A stretch of 64,000 bases of DNA, taken from Toxorhynchites rutilus septentrionalis (lineage: Eukaryota; Arthropoda; Insecta; Diptera; Culicidae). The position numbers and the translations under genes were made by a program. The stretch's first letter is position 1, and every line of letters begins with the position of its first letter. The stretch lies in NCBI RefSeq assembly GCF_029784135.1, contig NC_073746.1:392136-456135 (forward strand), in the 5' to 3' direction. The notes below the pieces were generated by a model. It was not told the DNA's origin. It ran no database searches and worked only from the letters and a program-made list of their open reading frames with translations. Shown here piece after piece: positions 20,480-31,528 of this stretch.

Positions 20480-20640
20480 TTGTTATCACTCGATATCCCC
20501 ATCTTGTTCGGCTAAACCTTTCTGTTTAGCGATTGCATTTGCCACTCGCCACAGCTTTCACAGTTGGAAAATTTCTTCCCATCCAGCTTGTGACATATTT
20601 TACAGTAAATTACATTCAATGGCACGTCGCATTACCACCA
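20480..20640. repeat. Second copy of the H2A 3'-flank segment
   Basis: TTGTTATCACTCGATAT...CTTGTGACAT is about 90% identical to 19,545-19,700, in the same orientation. A shorter related piece (GCGATTGCATTTGCCACTCG) recurs at about 21,192. The insert therefore contains at least partial tandem repeats of a histone unit. Confidence 0.7.
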
Positions 20641-21020
20641 CTCAGTATCGGATTGGAAGTAATTTTAACCTGTAATTGAACATTTGCGATGACAGTGGTA
20701 CAGTGTCGACTTTCAATGTGGGGTCATAATTTGGACCCCGAACTCTATGTTTACAAAAATGTCCAACTAAATATGTCGCATTGCAGGTCCGTCCAATTAG
20801 CTAAATGTCGAGATAAGTGTAAATTACTGTACTTTCAATCTAGAAGCAATTTAAGAATTGGTGAAAATCAATAAGCTCAGAACAACTGCCAAATTCACAT
20901 ACTCATTATATCCTGGCAAACAAATTATGAAAAAATCTATTTGTGTTTTATTATTATTTTGGATATTGTTTTAGAAAGCATTGAACTGTATTTCCTAAAC
21001 TCTTTTTTGGAAGGTTTAAT

Positions 21021-21469
21021 GGCCCTGAAAAGCGCCTTGTTTTATGGAATGGTTCCAATTTAGAAAACTTAGTACTCGTGGTTTTGAAAAACACCATTTC
21101 GAACGCCCTCGATGCCGCCTTGTTCTGGATTTGCCACCAAAGCAGTTTGTATAAAGAACAAACTTTTTTCTTCGGCTACCTGATGCCGTTTTGCGATTGC
21201 ATTTGCCACTCGCCACTCGCTGCAACTGCCTGTTGTCTTGATGTCCGCGAACCGAATGTGTTCTGTTCCGAATGCGGGTTTTCTTATCGTCGCGAGCAGC
21301 TAACTCGATCACTTCGGCGGCCGAAACTATATAACGCCGGCTAGGTGGACTGGTGCACTGGTACTAACGCGCTCGGCCTAGCTACCCTTGCGGGGAACTC
21401 CAGATCAACACGGTTCGAGCGGGATTTTGCCTTTCCCTTCACTTTTCCTCCTTAACCATGTCCAGACAT
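21021..21469 (-). pseudogene. Histone H2A pseudogene 3
   Basis: From 21,469 the minus strand reads MSGHG, stop, GGKVKGKAKSRSNR, a shortened LEFP, then RKG, stop, AERV: the true H2A N terminus with Arg-to-His, a nonsense change and loss of about eight codons (VGRIHRLL). The frame degenerates after VIELAARDDKKTRIRNR. The 3' hairpin GGCGCTTTTCAGGGCC lies at 21,036-21,021 with one mismatch. Its stops differ partly from pseudogenes 1 and 2, so it decayed separately. Confidence 0.8.
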
Positions 21470-22203
21470 GGCTGCTTGGGTTGGTTTGTTGATGTGTTGT
21501 GATGCGAACCGATGTGGTGTACGGTTTGAATGAGAATGATCGTTACGAAGGAAGGAAGGTATTGTATTATAGAGACTTTAAACTTTTGCAGCTCATTCGT
21601 CTCTAGCCTTGAGAAAGGCCCTTTGAAAACTCTACTCTATTCTACTCCAGCGCTACCACCTCCGCACTCTTGCCTTGAGAAAGGCACTCGATCCCTCGCC
21701 GTCCAGCCCGTCCAGCAACGATGTTGTCCAGTCGGTGTCCACACAAAGAATGATCGTTACGGCAGCGGAGCGAGGATTTTTAAGCTGACTGGCTGGCTCG
21801 AGAATTACGCATGTGTGAGACTGCGACCAATGTTTCGTTCATATTTTTTCTTTTTCCTTTCCAATCGTGCTTCATTCTATTTCGCTGCTGCTCTGGTTGC
21901 CCGTTTTGGTCGGTACGATTTGAGGAGCACAAAATGGACCAATCAAAAATGGGCACATAGTGCATTTTGACAATGCTTGATATTTCACAATTATTCAATT
22001 ATTTATCTCAAGGAAAATGAAATGTTATTCGTTATGATAGATGCGTAGATATATTTCCTATCAATTGATGCAAAAACCTTTGCGATCTATTGAGAAATGC
22101 TCGAGTTATAAGCGTTCCAAATCTTGCATTTTTTTCCTACTTGTTCAGTGCCTAGATTTCCTTTTCACCCCCTATATCTTCCGGTTAGACGTAGTCCTAC
22201 GTC
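21470..22203. other. Right part of the histone-bearing insert
   Basis: No gene recognised. A 146-codon plus frame (21,530-21,970) has no identifiable domain and probably opens by chance over former histone spacer DNA. Confidence 0.4.
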
Positions 22204-22290
22204 AAAACATTTTCCATTGAACTTGTTTTTCTCCTTGCCTTTTCCTGATTTCGCTACGAAAGCCGTTCCTTCCGTGATTCCATTCGCACT
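22204..22290 (-). pseudogene. copia-1 A gag middle fragment
   Basis: Minus strand encodes NGITEGTAFVAKSGKGKEKN, identical in order to copy B at 54,300-54,380. It is isolated between the histone insert and copia-2. Confidence 0.9.
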
Positions 22291-22496
22291 TTTTGGGGCT
22301 CGTACAATAGATTCCAGCGTAAATAATGAAATATGCGGATAAAGTTAACAATATAATAATAGTTTTCTTATTAAGCAAAAATATAAACGTCTTAACGCAA
22401 CGAAATGATTCACAGAGTGAGGGAAAGAAACTTTCTAGCACATTGACAGTTAGTTAGCAGTGTTGCCGTGATCATTGATACCTTCAACACTCCTCC

Positions 22497-23031
22497 TCAA
22501 TTATCACGAACTCCGGCGAAACCCAGCATTCTTGTGAACTTACGGGTCTTAATTGGTCCCAATGGTTTGGTTAGTAAGTCAGCTATCATTTCCTCTGTTG
22601 GACAGTACTCCAATTGCAAAACTTTGTTATCACATAGCTCCTTGACGTAACATTGCCTCGTGTCAATATGTTTCGACCGACGGCTTACCCGTTCAGATCC
22701 GACTAATTTTATACAGCTCTGATTATCCTCTAGTATGGCTAGTGCTCCGGTGTGAGGTTCTCCAAGATCACGTATTAAGTTCAACAACCACACTGCTTCT
22801 TGACTGGTTTCACTAAGAGCCATGTACTCGGCCTCCATCGAAGATAGAGTTACGCTGCCTGCTAGCCCAAGAAATAGCACCTCCTGAGAGAAGAAACACC
22901 AACCCTGTTGTAGATTTGCGGGATTTCTGGTCACCCGCCCAGTCTGCGTCTGAATAACCGATCAAGTTGCTGTTTACGTCGCCGTATTCCAGACAATAAC
23001 TCTTCGTGCCCAATAGATAGCGTACTACACG
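22497..23031 (-). pseudogene. copia-2 RNase H, 3' part
   Basis: Minus strand: RVVRYLLGTKSYCLEYGDVN, YSDADWAGD, KSTTGLVF, SMEAEYMALSE, KHIDTRQCYVKE, IADLLTKPL. This is the canonical copia RNase H, continuous with 32,203 across the BEL insertion. A one-base frame change near 22,900 separates the two halves. Confidence 0.9.
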
Positions 23032-23705
23032 TGTTACGGACAGCTGAGGCTTATCGCGGATCGAGTTACAGATCCATAAGATAAGCAATATTTGAGATTA
23101 TATTTAGAAAAGACCTCCAAGCGAGGTATAGAAACGTTTAGAAAGGACCAATGTAAGGCAATTAAAAGATGTAAGAGCTCAAGTGTTTTGTTAGGCTAGA
23201 AAACGCTTGTAGTTCGAAATTATTGCCGGTCATAAATTCAGAATGGACGAATATTTAAATAGCGTCCGGTAAACAATTTAATGCATGCATCATTTAGGAT
23301 GCATTTTTATTACCCTTTTCCATCCCTAGCTGCGCTCAGCCAGATACACCAGCAGGGTGTAATAAAATAAAAGGATGTTATTTAGAGCGAAGGATGGAAA
23401 GGGGAAATCCAAGAATAAGATAGGCGCACCGACGAGGTGCTATAAACTTAAGGTATTTTCTTAGGGTAGTGCAGCCGTCTCAGACTGCACGTTACCATAC
23501 GCTAGAAGAAGGGACAAGGAAGGTAGATGATCTAAACGAAACCGATATGTTATCGGTTTTCAAGAGAGAGAGAGGAGATGTTCCTCGTCAATCTTAGTTT
23601 AAGGAACCATGTATATATTGTGAAACTTTTGAATAAATTTTTTAGTATTGTAACAGAACTCACGCGAAAGCGTTAAAATTTTTCTTTCAATAGAGAAATT
23701 TTTCA
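23032..23705 (+). repeat. 5' LTR of the BEL element
   Basis: 674 bp. A TATATATTG near 23,612 and AATAAA near 23,631 could serve as promoter and poly-A signals. Followed by TGGTGGCTCCAGAGAGG, the probable primer site. Confidence 0.9.
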
Positions 23706-23744
23706 TGGTGGCTCCAGAGAGGAGCAGTGAAGATTTCCAAAGTG

Positions 23745-24335
23745 GAAAAAAGTGAAACTCGCGAACTCTTCTCGACAGTGGATGCGAGAAGTGATAATTC
23801 GCGAAAATTTATCGGCAGTGGATGCCAACAGTGTTAATCGCGAATAAAAAGTCTTTTTCAAAGTTAATTCGCGAACTATTCATCGGCAGTGGATGCCAAC
23901 AGTGTTAATCGCGAATAAAAAGTCTTTTTCAAAGTTAATTCGCGAACTCTTCAAATAGCAGTGGATGCCAAAAGTGAAACTCTTCTCGGCAGTGGATGCG
24001 AGAAGTGATAATTCGCGAAAATTTATCGGCAGTGGATGCCAACAGTGTTAATCGCGAATAAAAAGTCTTTTTCAAAGTTAATTCGCGAACTCTTCAAATA
24101 GCAGTGGATGCCAAAAGTGAACTCTTCTCAGCAGTGGATGCGAGAAGTGATAATTCGCGAAAATTTATCGGCAGTGGATGCCAACAGTGTTAATCGCGAA
24201 TAAAAAGTCTTTTTCAAAGATAATTTGCGAACTCTTCAATCGGCAGTGGATGCCAAAAGTGTTTCTTTCAACCGAAATAAACATTGTGAATTGATTAAGA
24301 AACCGGCAGTGGATGCCAAAAGTGTTCCTTTCAAA
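23745..24335 (+). repeat. Leader minisatellite of the BEL element
   Basis: The phrase GGCAGTGGATGCCAACAGTG and the longer block TTAATCGCGAATAAAAAGTC recur about five to nine times in mosaic order between the LTR and gag. The short palindrome GGCAGTGGATGCC in each unit may form small hairpins. Confidence 0.85.
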
Positions 24336-24544
24336 CGGAGACAAATATAAGTGAATTAACCAGCAAAAACCTTAAGCAGCAGTAGACGCAGCAGCACCAG
24401 CAGTAGCACCACCAGAGGTGACAACAACATCCGAGCCAGAAGGCCTCCCAGGACAAGGAGAGAATCGCCCAAGCACCAACACGGAAAGACGGAGATAGGA
24501 CCGGATCAACAAAAAAGGTGTGATTTTTCCATTTTAGTTTAGTC

Positions 24545-26737
24545 ATGTCTTATCAATTCATTAGGAATAAGAATGGCAATTGCCGCTTGTGCAATGAGCC
24601 TGATTCTAGGGACGATTTAGTCGCGTGCGATGAATGTGACCGATGGTTCCATTTGACATGCGCAGGCCTAAATAAAAAACCTAAACAAACAGAAAGATGG
24701 ATATGCCCCAAATGCAAGACCATAGAGAACGAATTGTTAAGACTTCAAAAAACACAACCAACACCAATAGAAGAGATGATGAATATCCATAGAGAATCTA
24801 TGCGGGCTCTAGTAGAAACTCTTAAAATTAAGAACGAGGGTAGAGAAGAAACCCCTGATTCAAATAGACTGTTACACCGGCAATCTCTCTTAGACCTCCC
24901 CTATTTTGATGGGTCATATAAGATATGGCCTAGATTTAAAATAACGTTCGAAGAAACTACCCTTCAAGGAAACTTTTCCGATTTAGAAAATATAAATCGT
25001 TTACAGAAATATCTCAAAGGAGACGCGCTGAAATTAGTGAGCGCTCTTTTAATCGATAAAGCTAATGTTCCAAAAATAATGGAAAAACTAAATCTACGGT
25101 TCGGAAATCCCGAAACCATTTATTCGAATTTATTGAAGGAAATGCTAAATGCGAGGAATCCACATTTTGGATCACCCCAAACAATGATTGATTTTGTAAC
25201 ATCGCTTGATTGTTTCGTGACAAATATAAAAATACTAAAACACGATGAATATCTCAATGATCCTAGATTGATTCGTGATTTAGTTTTAAAACTTCCAAAC
25301 GACTTGCATCATCAATGGATCAAGTTTGTAGCTGATACAAAGAAAACAAGAGATATAATTGATCCATTTATACCGACGCTAGAGGACCTTTATAATTGGT
25401 TAAAACCTCAAGAAGAGTTGGCCACGATGCTACAGTCGGAGAGGAAAGAAAAACCTCATAAGAGCGGATATTTGAATACACATGCTGTAAAGGAACAAAA
25501 ATATAGGCCGAAGCGCCTACCAAAGTGTTTCGCATGCCGAAACGAGCATAAGACATCAGAATGTTCAATTTTTAAAAATATGAACGTTCAACAAAGGAGT
25601 GATTTTATTTTTAAACACAGGCTATGTTTAGCATGTTGTAATTATACAAACCACATGGCAAAAGATTGCAGGATCGCAAAGCCTTGTGGAATCGATGGAT
25701 GCAAACTTAGACACCACGCATTACTGCATAGAGCAACTCAGAGAGATGCTAACCTTAATAATACAGAAAGCGTTAATTGTCATGTAAATAAAGAGAACAA
25801 AATACTGTATCAAATCCTTCCAGTTACATTGGGCTGCGGAAAAAAGGAAATTAAAACTTTCGCATTTTTAGACCCTGGGTCATCAGTAAGTTTGATTCAC
25901 GCTGATATTAAAAATAAACTTGGAACACAAGGGCGTAACAACCCCTTAACGCTGGTTTGGACTAATGGCGAAACTCAGCAAGAACTAGATAGTGAAGAAA
26001 TTTCCCTAAGTATACAAGGATGCAATAATCAACGTTATAACATACATAATTTGAGGACTGTGTCGGAATTATCTCTTCCCTCACAGTCAATGAATATTCA
26101 TGAATTACGACGAGAATACAATCACTTAGAAGATATAACTCTCGAAGGATATGAAAATGCTATGCCAAAAATACTGTTAGGTTTACCGCATTCGTTTTTG
26201 ATAAGCGGTAGGGAGACGCGATCAGGTAAATTTAATGAACCAGTCGCACAGAACACTAAACTCGGATGGGTTTTGTTCGGGCAAACTAACGAACATAAAA
26301 AATTGAAAGGACACGTGCTGATGAACGACGACGAAATTGATTCATCAGATTATTTCAATAAAATGATGGAAAATTATTTTAGCCTAGAAGATTTCGGGAT
26401 AAAAGTACCTGTAAAAACCTTGATGTCTAACGATGAAAAAAGATCGATTGATATCATGAATTCCACTTTGAAATATGAAGAAGGAAGTTATGAAATTGGG
26501 CTGCTTTGGAAACAGGAGGATGTACAATTTCCGCATAGCTATCAATCAGCCATGAACAGACTACGTGGTCAAGAATCAAAAATGCGTAAAAATCAATGTC
26601 TACGTAAATGGTATGTTGAGAAAATAAAGGAATATGAAACCAAGGGATACGCTAGAAAACTCACTCCCACAGAACAGCAGCAACGTGATCCAAAAAATAT
26701 TTTACTTACCGCACTTTACAGTTGTGAACCTAAATAA
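24545..26737 (+). CDS. BEL gag-protease with N-terminal PHD finger
   Basis: 730 residues. Residues about 13-58 form a PHD-type C4HC3 zinc finger ([22 protein letters not shown]). Known PHD fingers read histone tails; that function here is inference. A BEL-type Gag region ([20 protein letters not shown] near 119) follows. Knuckles with CFAC-x8-C and CLACC-x-C lie near 328-400. An aspartic protease [16 protein letters not shown] lies near 440. The frame ends at 26,737, just after the RT N-terminus begins, because of a frameshift near 26,700: the shifted frame reads on as YLPHF-VVN. Confidence 0.88.
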   Translation: MSYQFIRNKNGNCRLCNEPDSRDDLVACDECDRWFHLTCAGLNKKPKQTERWICPKCKTIENELLRLQKTQPTPIEEMMNIHRESMRALVETLKIKNEGREETPDSNRLLHRQSLLDLPYFDGSYKIWPRFKITFEETTLQGNFSDLENINRLQKYLKGDALKLVSALLIDKANVPKIMEKLNLRFGNPETIYSNLLKEMLNARNPHFGSPQTMIDFVTSLDCFVTNIKILKHDEYLNDPRLIRDLVLKLPNDLHHQWIKFVADTKKTRDIIDPFIPTLEDLYNWLKPQEELATMLQSERKEKPHKSGYLNTHAVKEQKYRPKRLPKCFACRNEHKTSECSIFKNMNVQQRSDFIFKHRLCLACCNYTNHMAKDCRIAKPCGIDGCKLRHHALLHRATQRDANLNNTESVNCHVNKENKILYQILPVTLGCGKKEIKTFAFLDPGSSVSLIHADIKNKLGTQGRNNPLTLVWTNGETQQELDSEEISLSIQGCNNQRYNIHNLRTVSELSLPSQSMNIHELRREYNHLEDITLEGYENAMPKILLGLPHSFLISGRETRSGKFNEPVAQNTKLGWVLFGQTNEHKKLKGHVLMNDDEIDSSDYFNKMMENYFSLEDFGIKVPVKTLMSNDEKRSIDIMNSTLKYEEGSYEIGLLWKQEDVQFPHSYQSAMNRLRGQESKMRKNQCLRKWYVEKIKEYETKGYARKLTPTEQQQRDPKNILLTALYSCEPK

Positions 26738-27329
26738 ACAGCCCATAAAGCCACGGCTTGTTTTTGATGCCGCTTAAGGTTAAGGGAGAGTCCCTAAACA
26801 CGAATTTATTACAAGGCCCGGATGCAACGACGTCGCTATTTGGAGTGTTAATACGATTTAGAGAAGGAAAATTTGCGATAACTGGAGACATCAAAGAAAT
26901 GTTTCATCAAGTTAAAATAAGAAAGGAAGATCAAAATGCCCAAAGGTTTTTATTTAGGGAAAACTTTGACGAAGATCCCGACGTGTATGTGATGCAAGTG
27001 ATGACCTTTGGAGCTACCTGCTCGCCCGCATGCGCACAGTTTGTTAAAAACACAAATGCTGAGAAATTCAGAGAAAGTCATCTTCAGGCAGTAGAGGCCA
27101 TTCAAAACAACCATTACGTGGATGACTACCTAGATAGTTTCGACGATTTAGAAAATGCCTCAAAAATTGTGAACGAAGTTATTACCATTCACAAATATGG
27201 GCACTTCAATATCAGAAATTTTATATCCAACAGTAATGAGCTATTGGACAAATCCCGGAAGAAAATAGAACGGAAGTTAAAGAAGACTTATTAGGAAAAT
27301 TTGAGGAATCATATGAAAAAGTACTCGGA
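26738..27329 (+). pseudogene. BEL reverse transcriptase core, frameshifted
   Basis: Frame 26,758-27,294 contains DIKEMFHQVKI, QVMTFGATCSPACAQF and the catalytic HYVDDYLDSF of BEL-type RT. It is out of frame with the upstream protein at two points (about 26,700 and about 26,767) and with the downstream one near 27,285. The junction at GATGCCGCTTAAGG loses continuity with the conserved VFDAA. As read here the polyprotein cannot be made in one piece. Confidence 0.85.
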
Positions 27330-30300
27330 GTGTATTGGGATACAAAAAAGGATTTTATTCGCTACAAGGTGGATATTCCTGTTACACAGGAGTTTACGAA
27401 ACGAAAACTGCTTTCACAAAGCATGAGTGTTTACGATCCACTTGGTTTATTATCACATATAACAATTCAATCTCGAATTCTAATGCAGGAGCTCTGGAAA
27501 AGTGGAATAACATGGGATGAACAATTAAACCCAGCACTAAAGAAAAAATGGGAGAACTGGCACACAAAACTGGAAGAAGCAAGAGCAATAAGAATACCAC
27601 GTTCATATGCCAATTCTTCTCACCCAAAAGAACGAGAACTACATGTCTTCGTTGATGCATCTGAGAATGCTTATGCAGCAGCAGTATACTTAAGGAGTGT
27701 ATATGAGTCACACATTGATGTCAATATCGTGGCTGCCAAGGCAAGAGTCGCACCAACTAAAATGCTTTCCATACCACGACTCGAATTACAAGCCGCTGTA
27801 TTAGGAAGCAGATTGGCTAAGACAGTAAAAAACGAGCTACGTCTATCAATAGATAGAGTAGTATTTTGGTCAGATTCCAAAACTGTATTAGCATGGATTC
27901 GTTCAGAACCACGCAAGTACAAACAGTTTGTTGCCTTACGGATAGGAGAAATATTAGAAACCACATACGTAAACCAGTGGAAATGGGTGAATAGTAGGAA
28001 TAATCCAGCGGATGAAGCTACGAAATTATCAAATAGTAATTCAATCTGGTTTACAGGCCCACAGTTCTTATATGATAATGAAGAAAACTGGCCAAATGAA
28101 GTTCAGAGAAGCGACACTGACGAAGAATTAAGACCACTGCACACTATTCAATCGAAAGAGTTTAGTGGTCTGAAAAGCATTCACATAAATTGGTGTTCGG
28201 ATTTTGTGAGATTGAAGCGTTCTGTTGCAATTGCATTCAAATATATCGATTGGCTGAAATCAAAATGCAGGAACCAAAGCTTCAATAAAAATATTGACAA
28301 GGAGGACCTGGATTATGCTGAGCTCGTTTTAATATATAAGGCTCAATGGGAGTCATATCCCAAAGAAATGGAACTCTTACAAAATAAAATGAAAATTCAT
28401 AAGGGAAGTGAAATTCGAGCACTTAGCCCGGAAATTTGCACGGATGGAATAATGAGATCAAAGGGACGTATTGAGAACGCTAACTGTTTACCAACTTCAG
28501 CCAGAACACCTATCATTCTGTCCTACAAGCATTATGTGAGCACTTTGATATTACGTCATTATCACGAAAAATATCGACATAAAAACCTGGAGACTGCCAT
28601 AGCGGCAGTGCGACAAAAATTCTGGATAACAAACATCAGAGTTGCTATTAAGACAGTTAGAAGGAAGTGCCAATTTTGTAAAAATATGTCTGCGGAGCCA
28701 ATTCCTCCAATGATGGCAGCCCTACCACGTTCTAGAACTACACCATATTGTAAGCCATTCACGTATACAGGCACAGATTATTTCGGCCCTTATGGCGTGT
28801 CTATTGGAAGACGCACTGAAAAACGTTGGGGATGTTTGTTTACTTGTATGACAACAAGAGCAGTACATCTCGAATTAGCACAAGATATGAGCTCAGACTC
28901 TTTTATTATATGTTTCCGAAATTTACAATATCGTAGAGGTAAAGTGCAAGAGTTGTTCAGCGACAATGGAACTAATTTCATTGGAGCAAGAAACGAATTT
29001 GAGAAAATTCTTAGAAGGCTATCAGACGACGGAGTCAAATGGCATTTTAATCCTCCCGCTTCACCGCATTTCGGTGGAGTATGGGAAAGAATGGTGAGAG
29101 AAGTTAAAAGCCTTTTACCTCAAAAACAAGAAACCATACCAGAGTATGAACTTAGAACCATACTAACCGAAGTTGAATTCCTCATTAACAATCGCCCGTT
29201 AACGCATATTCCTTTAGATACAGAAGACGATGAGGTTTTAACTCCTAATCACTTTCTGTTAGGTTGCGCTGGTGAAGCTGTCATTACGATCGACGACGTT
29301 TCCAAAGCAGAAGCAACTCGTCAACACTGGAAAAGAGCGCAATCAATTGTTAAGGGATATTGGAATCGGTGGATAAAAGAATACCTCCCAACCCTAACTA
29401 AAAGAAATAAATGGTTGGAGAAGACTAAACCTATAAAGGTAGGGGATATCGTGGTTTTTGCCGATGAAGAAAAGAAAGGTAAATGGCATAAGGGCAAGGT
29501 GATAAGAACAACAACTAATATGGATGGGCAAGTTAGATCCGCTACCGTGGAAACAATTAAAGGTGAAATTACTAGACCAGCTGTAAAATTAGCAGTATTA
29601 GATGTAAGTAAGAACAATGAAATCGAGAGCTCAAAAGATACCACTATTTCCTCACCACCTCTTAACTTTGTTGGAGTAATTAAAAGTGCCCCAGGGAGTA
29701 AAGAGGAAATTAAGGGACCGCGAAATCCTCAAGAATGGGGAGTAAGAAAAACGGTTAACATCGAGCATGTAAAAGAGCTGGCGTCAAAATTGAAACCGAA
29801 GCCACAAACAAAAAAGAAAGTCATAGGTAAAATAAGACCATATACCGGCACGATACAAAAGGCTATCGTAACCGCAATGGCAATTCTAGTACTGGTAAAT
29901 TTGACAAATGCCGTCAACATCCAGCCTATTGAGGAAGGGGGTTTAATGTTTGATCATGTTGGGTCATGTATAGTAAAGCGAGGAATTTGGAGGACAAATA
30001 TTGTATCCAACTTAATTCCTAACGACGATATTTCTATGCTAGACTCTATTCATTCGAACTTAGAAAGAACCTTGAAGTTCATGGGGAATGTAACTCAAGA
30101 CAGCGCTTTGACAGAACTTGTAATGTCGATAGAACGACAATGTAACAATGCAAAACAAGAAATAAATTTTTTATCACGATCAAAAAGGAGTCGTGGAATA
30201 CTTGGGTTTTTGAAAGACCTGTTATTTGGGAGTAATGATGTGGAAGACGAAGTACAGTCTTTGCGTATTCACGAAGAGCAAAAACTTCATGATATCTCAC

Positions 30301-31490
30301 AAACCATGAGACTATTGAATCAAAGAAGCAAAAATATGGGAGATGAATTAAGCGTAAGAATTCGTAGACTAAATGAAGGAATGTTATCTTTGAAGGGAAA
30401 GTATTCCGAAGAAAGAACTAATATATTCGCAAGAAAATGTTTTGAGACCACAACGTTAGCTTTGCAATTGATTGATGGCATAACTCGAAAATACAGGATA
30501 ATTAAGACTCACCCTTTAGCCGAAAATGAAATGCAAAAGGCAATTCAAAATATAAAAAAGCAATTACCAGAAGGATACTCAATCCTTAGAGACCCACTTG
30601 CAGTTAAATACAACATTAAAATTGAAAATGGAACAGTAAATATAATAATGGAAAATGTAATTATTAATAAGGAAAACTTCGAAGTATTCAATGTAATCCC
30701 TATTCCTGAAAATGGAAGTGTTATAAAAATAGATCACCATGTAATAGCAATTAATAATAAACATGAATTTTTTTACCCAGATGGAAATTTAATAAAGCTT
30801 AATGAAAGTCATTATGTGGTAAATCAGCCAGAATTAACCAGAGTTCCAGATTGCATAGCTGGAGCATTACTTCATGAAACGATAAAACAAAAATGCTCAA
30901 CAAAGATGATGGAAGAACCATACACCATGTTAACAAAATTGAATAAGATCAACTCTATATTGTACACAACGAGCGACCCTAGCAAGATAATAATCCATTG
31001 TAATAATGTAGCCATGTCACCGCCTTATAAGAACGCGATCATAGAACTGTTCCCAGATTGTAAGATCCTAACAGAAAAAACTATTCGTTATGCCCAAATA
31101 TCTGGACATAACGGGGAAGCTAGAATATTTTTTAAACCTATTCAGAAACTACCATATGTACTAGAAAAACCAAACATAAATGAAAATTTGAATACAACTA
31201 TCTCGAGTAGAAATCCATATGAAAAGGTAGATATAAAGGATACAGTAATACCTGAAGACGATTTTATAAAAAAGAAACACGTATATACATTTGGAGGTAC
31301 CATAACTGTTATTTCAATGATTATAATAGTAGGAATTTACGTATACATAAAATTAAAGAGAAGAAGTAATAGACAAAATAATAGAAGAAATGATGATCCG
31401 CCTTCGTTATTAGACATGATACGGCTAAATAGAGTTCAGGAAGAATCAAGAAATATTCCTATTATTTTAAACCGTGATAGTTGTCTATAA
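27330..31490 (+). CDS. BEL RNase H-integrase fused to an envelope-like domain
   Basis: 1386 residues, open throughout. RT connection and RNase H (HVFVDASENAYAAAVY near 108, FWSDSKTVLAWI near 180); integrase zinc motif with CQFCKN near 450; integrase core with Asp in GTDYFG (about 480), Asp in FSDNGTNF (about 543) and Glu in GGVWERM (about 581); DUF5641-like C-terminal domain to about 760. Without a stop it continues into a hydrophobic signal-like segment (about 843-862), a furin-type RSKR (about 949) followed by ILGFLKDLLFG, long helices, and a C-terminal transmembrane segment (about 1318-1342) with a basic tail. This is the plan of F-like envelope proteins known in errantiviruses and some BEL elements. 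Confidence 0.88.
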   Translation: MYWDTKKDFIRYKVDIPVTQEFTKRKLLSQSMSVYDPLGLLSHITIQSRILMQELWKSGITWDEQLNPALKKKWENWHTKLEEARAIRIPRSYANSSHPKERELHVFVDASENAYAAAVYLRSVYESHIDVNIVAAKARVAPTKMLSIPRLELQAAVLGSRLAKTVKNELRLSIDRVVFWSDSKTVLAWIRSEPRKYKQFVALRIGEILETTYVNQWKWVNSRNNPADEATKLSNSNSIWFTGPQFLYDNEENWPNEVQRSDTDEELRPLHTIQSKEFSGLKSIHINWCSDFVRLKRSVAIAFKYIDWLKSKCRNQSFNKNIDKEDLDYAELVLIYKAQWESYPKEMELLQNKMKIHKGSEIRALSPEICTDGIMRSKGRIENANCLPTSARTPIILSYKHYVSTLILRHYHEKYRHKNLETAIAAVRQKFWITNIRVAIKTVRRKCQFCKNMSAEPIPPMMAALPRSRTTPYCKPFTYTGTDYFGPYGVSIGRRTEKRWGCLFTCMTTRAVHLELAQDMSSDSFIICFRNLQYRRGKVQELFSDNGTNFIGARNEFEKILRRLSDDGVKWHFNPPASPHFGGVWERMVREVKSLLPQKQETIPEYELRTILTEVEFLINNRPLTHIPLDTEDDEVLTPNHFLLGCAGEAVITIDDVSKAEATRQHWKRAQSIVKGYWNRWIKEYLPTLTKRNKWLEKTKPIKVGDIVVFADEEKKGKWHKGKVIRTTTNMDGQVRSATVETIKGEITRPAVKLAVLDVSKNNEIESSKDTTISSPPLNFVGVIKSAPGSKEEIKGPRNPQEWGVRKTVNIEHVKELASKLKPKPQTKKKVIGKIRPYTGTIQKAIVTAMAILVLVNLTNAVNIQPIEEGGLMFDHVGSCIVKRGIWRTNIVSNLIPNDDISMLDSIHSNLERTLKFMGNVTQDSALTELVMSIERQCNNAKQEINFLSRSKRSRGILGFLKDLLFGSNDVEDEVQSLRIHEEQKLHDISQTMRLLNQRSKNMGDELSVRIRRLNEGMLSLKGKYSEERTNIFARKCFETTTLALQLIDGITRKYRIIKTHPLAENEMQKAIQNIKKQLPEGYSILRDPLAVKYNIKIENGTVNIIMENVIINKENFEVFNVIPIPENGSVIKIDHHVIAINNKHEFFYPDGNLIKLNESHYVVNQPELTRVPDCIAGALLHETIKQKCSTKMMEEPYTMLTKLNKINSILYTTSDPSKIIIHCNNVAMSPPYKNAIIELFPDCKILTEKTIRYAQISGHNGEARIFFKPIQKLPYVLEKPNINENLNTTISSRNPYEKVDIKDTVIPEDDFIKKKHVYTFGGTITVISMIIIVGIYVYIKLKRRSNRQNNRRNDDPPSLLDMIRLNRVQEESRNIPIILNRDSCL

Positions 31491-31528
31491 TTGAGTAAAT
31501 CTATGTAGTAGATTTACGGAGTCCGGAA

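Larger units (their letters stand above)
19338..22203. mobile_element. 2.87-kb insert in copia-1 carrying histone H2A pseudogenes
   Basis: Copia-1 gag is interrupted exactly here: removal rejoins the knuckle region as found in copy B. The site AAAA is present at both edges (19,334-19,337 and 22,204-22,207), so a 4-bp duplication is possible but not provable in an A run. The insert starts GACGGGTGGGTAATGTCGGG and ends GTAGTCCTACGTC. Short GACG/CGTC termini and the pairs GACGTAGGACT and AACCGGA occur inversely at both ends. It contains three H2A-like pseudogenes and histone-type 3' hairpins. No transposase is visible. Confidence 0.7.

Noticed and set aside
21530..21970. 146-codon plus ORF
   Set aside because: Lies in degenerate histone spacer of the 2.87-kb insert; no domain, no splice support.
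19334..22207. Histone block as part of the normal histone gene cluster
   Set aside because: Both edges lie inside copia-1 gag and all H2A frames carry stops; it is an insertion, not the cluster.
23745..24335. CRISPR-like regularly spaced repeats
   Set aside because: Repeats are mosaic, spacers are themselves repeated, and this is the leader of a eukaryotic BEL element.
27394..27711. Minus-strand ORFs within the BEL pol
   Set aside because: Shadows of the RNase H-integrase frame.
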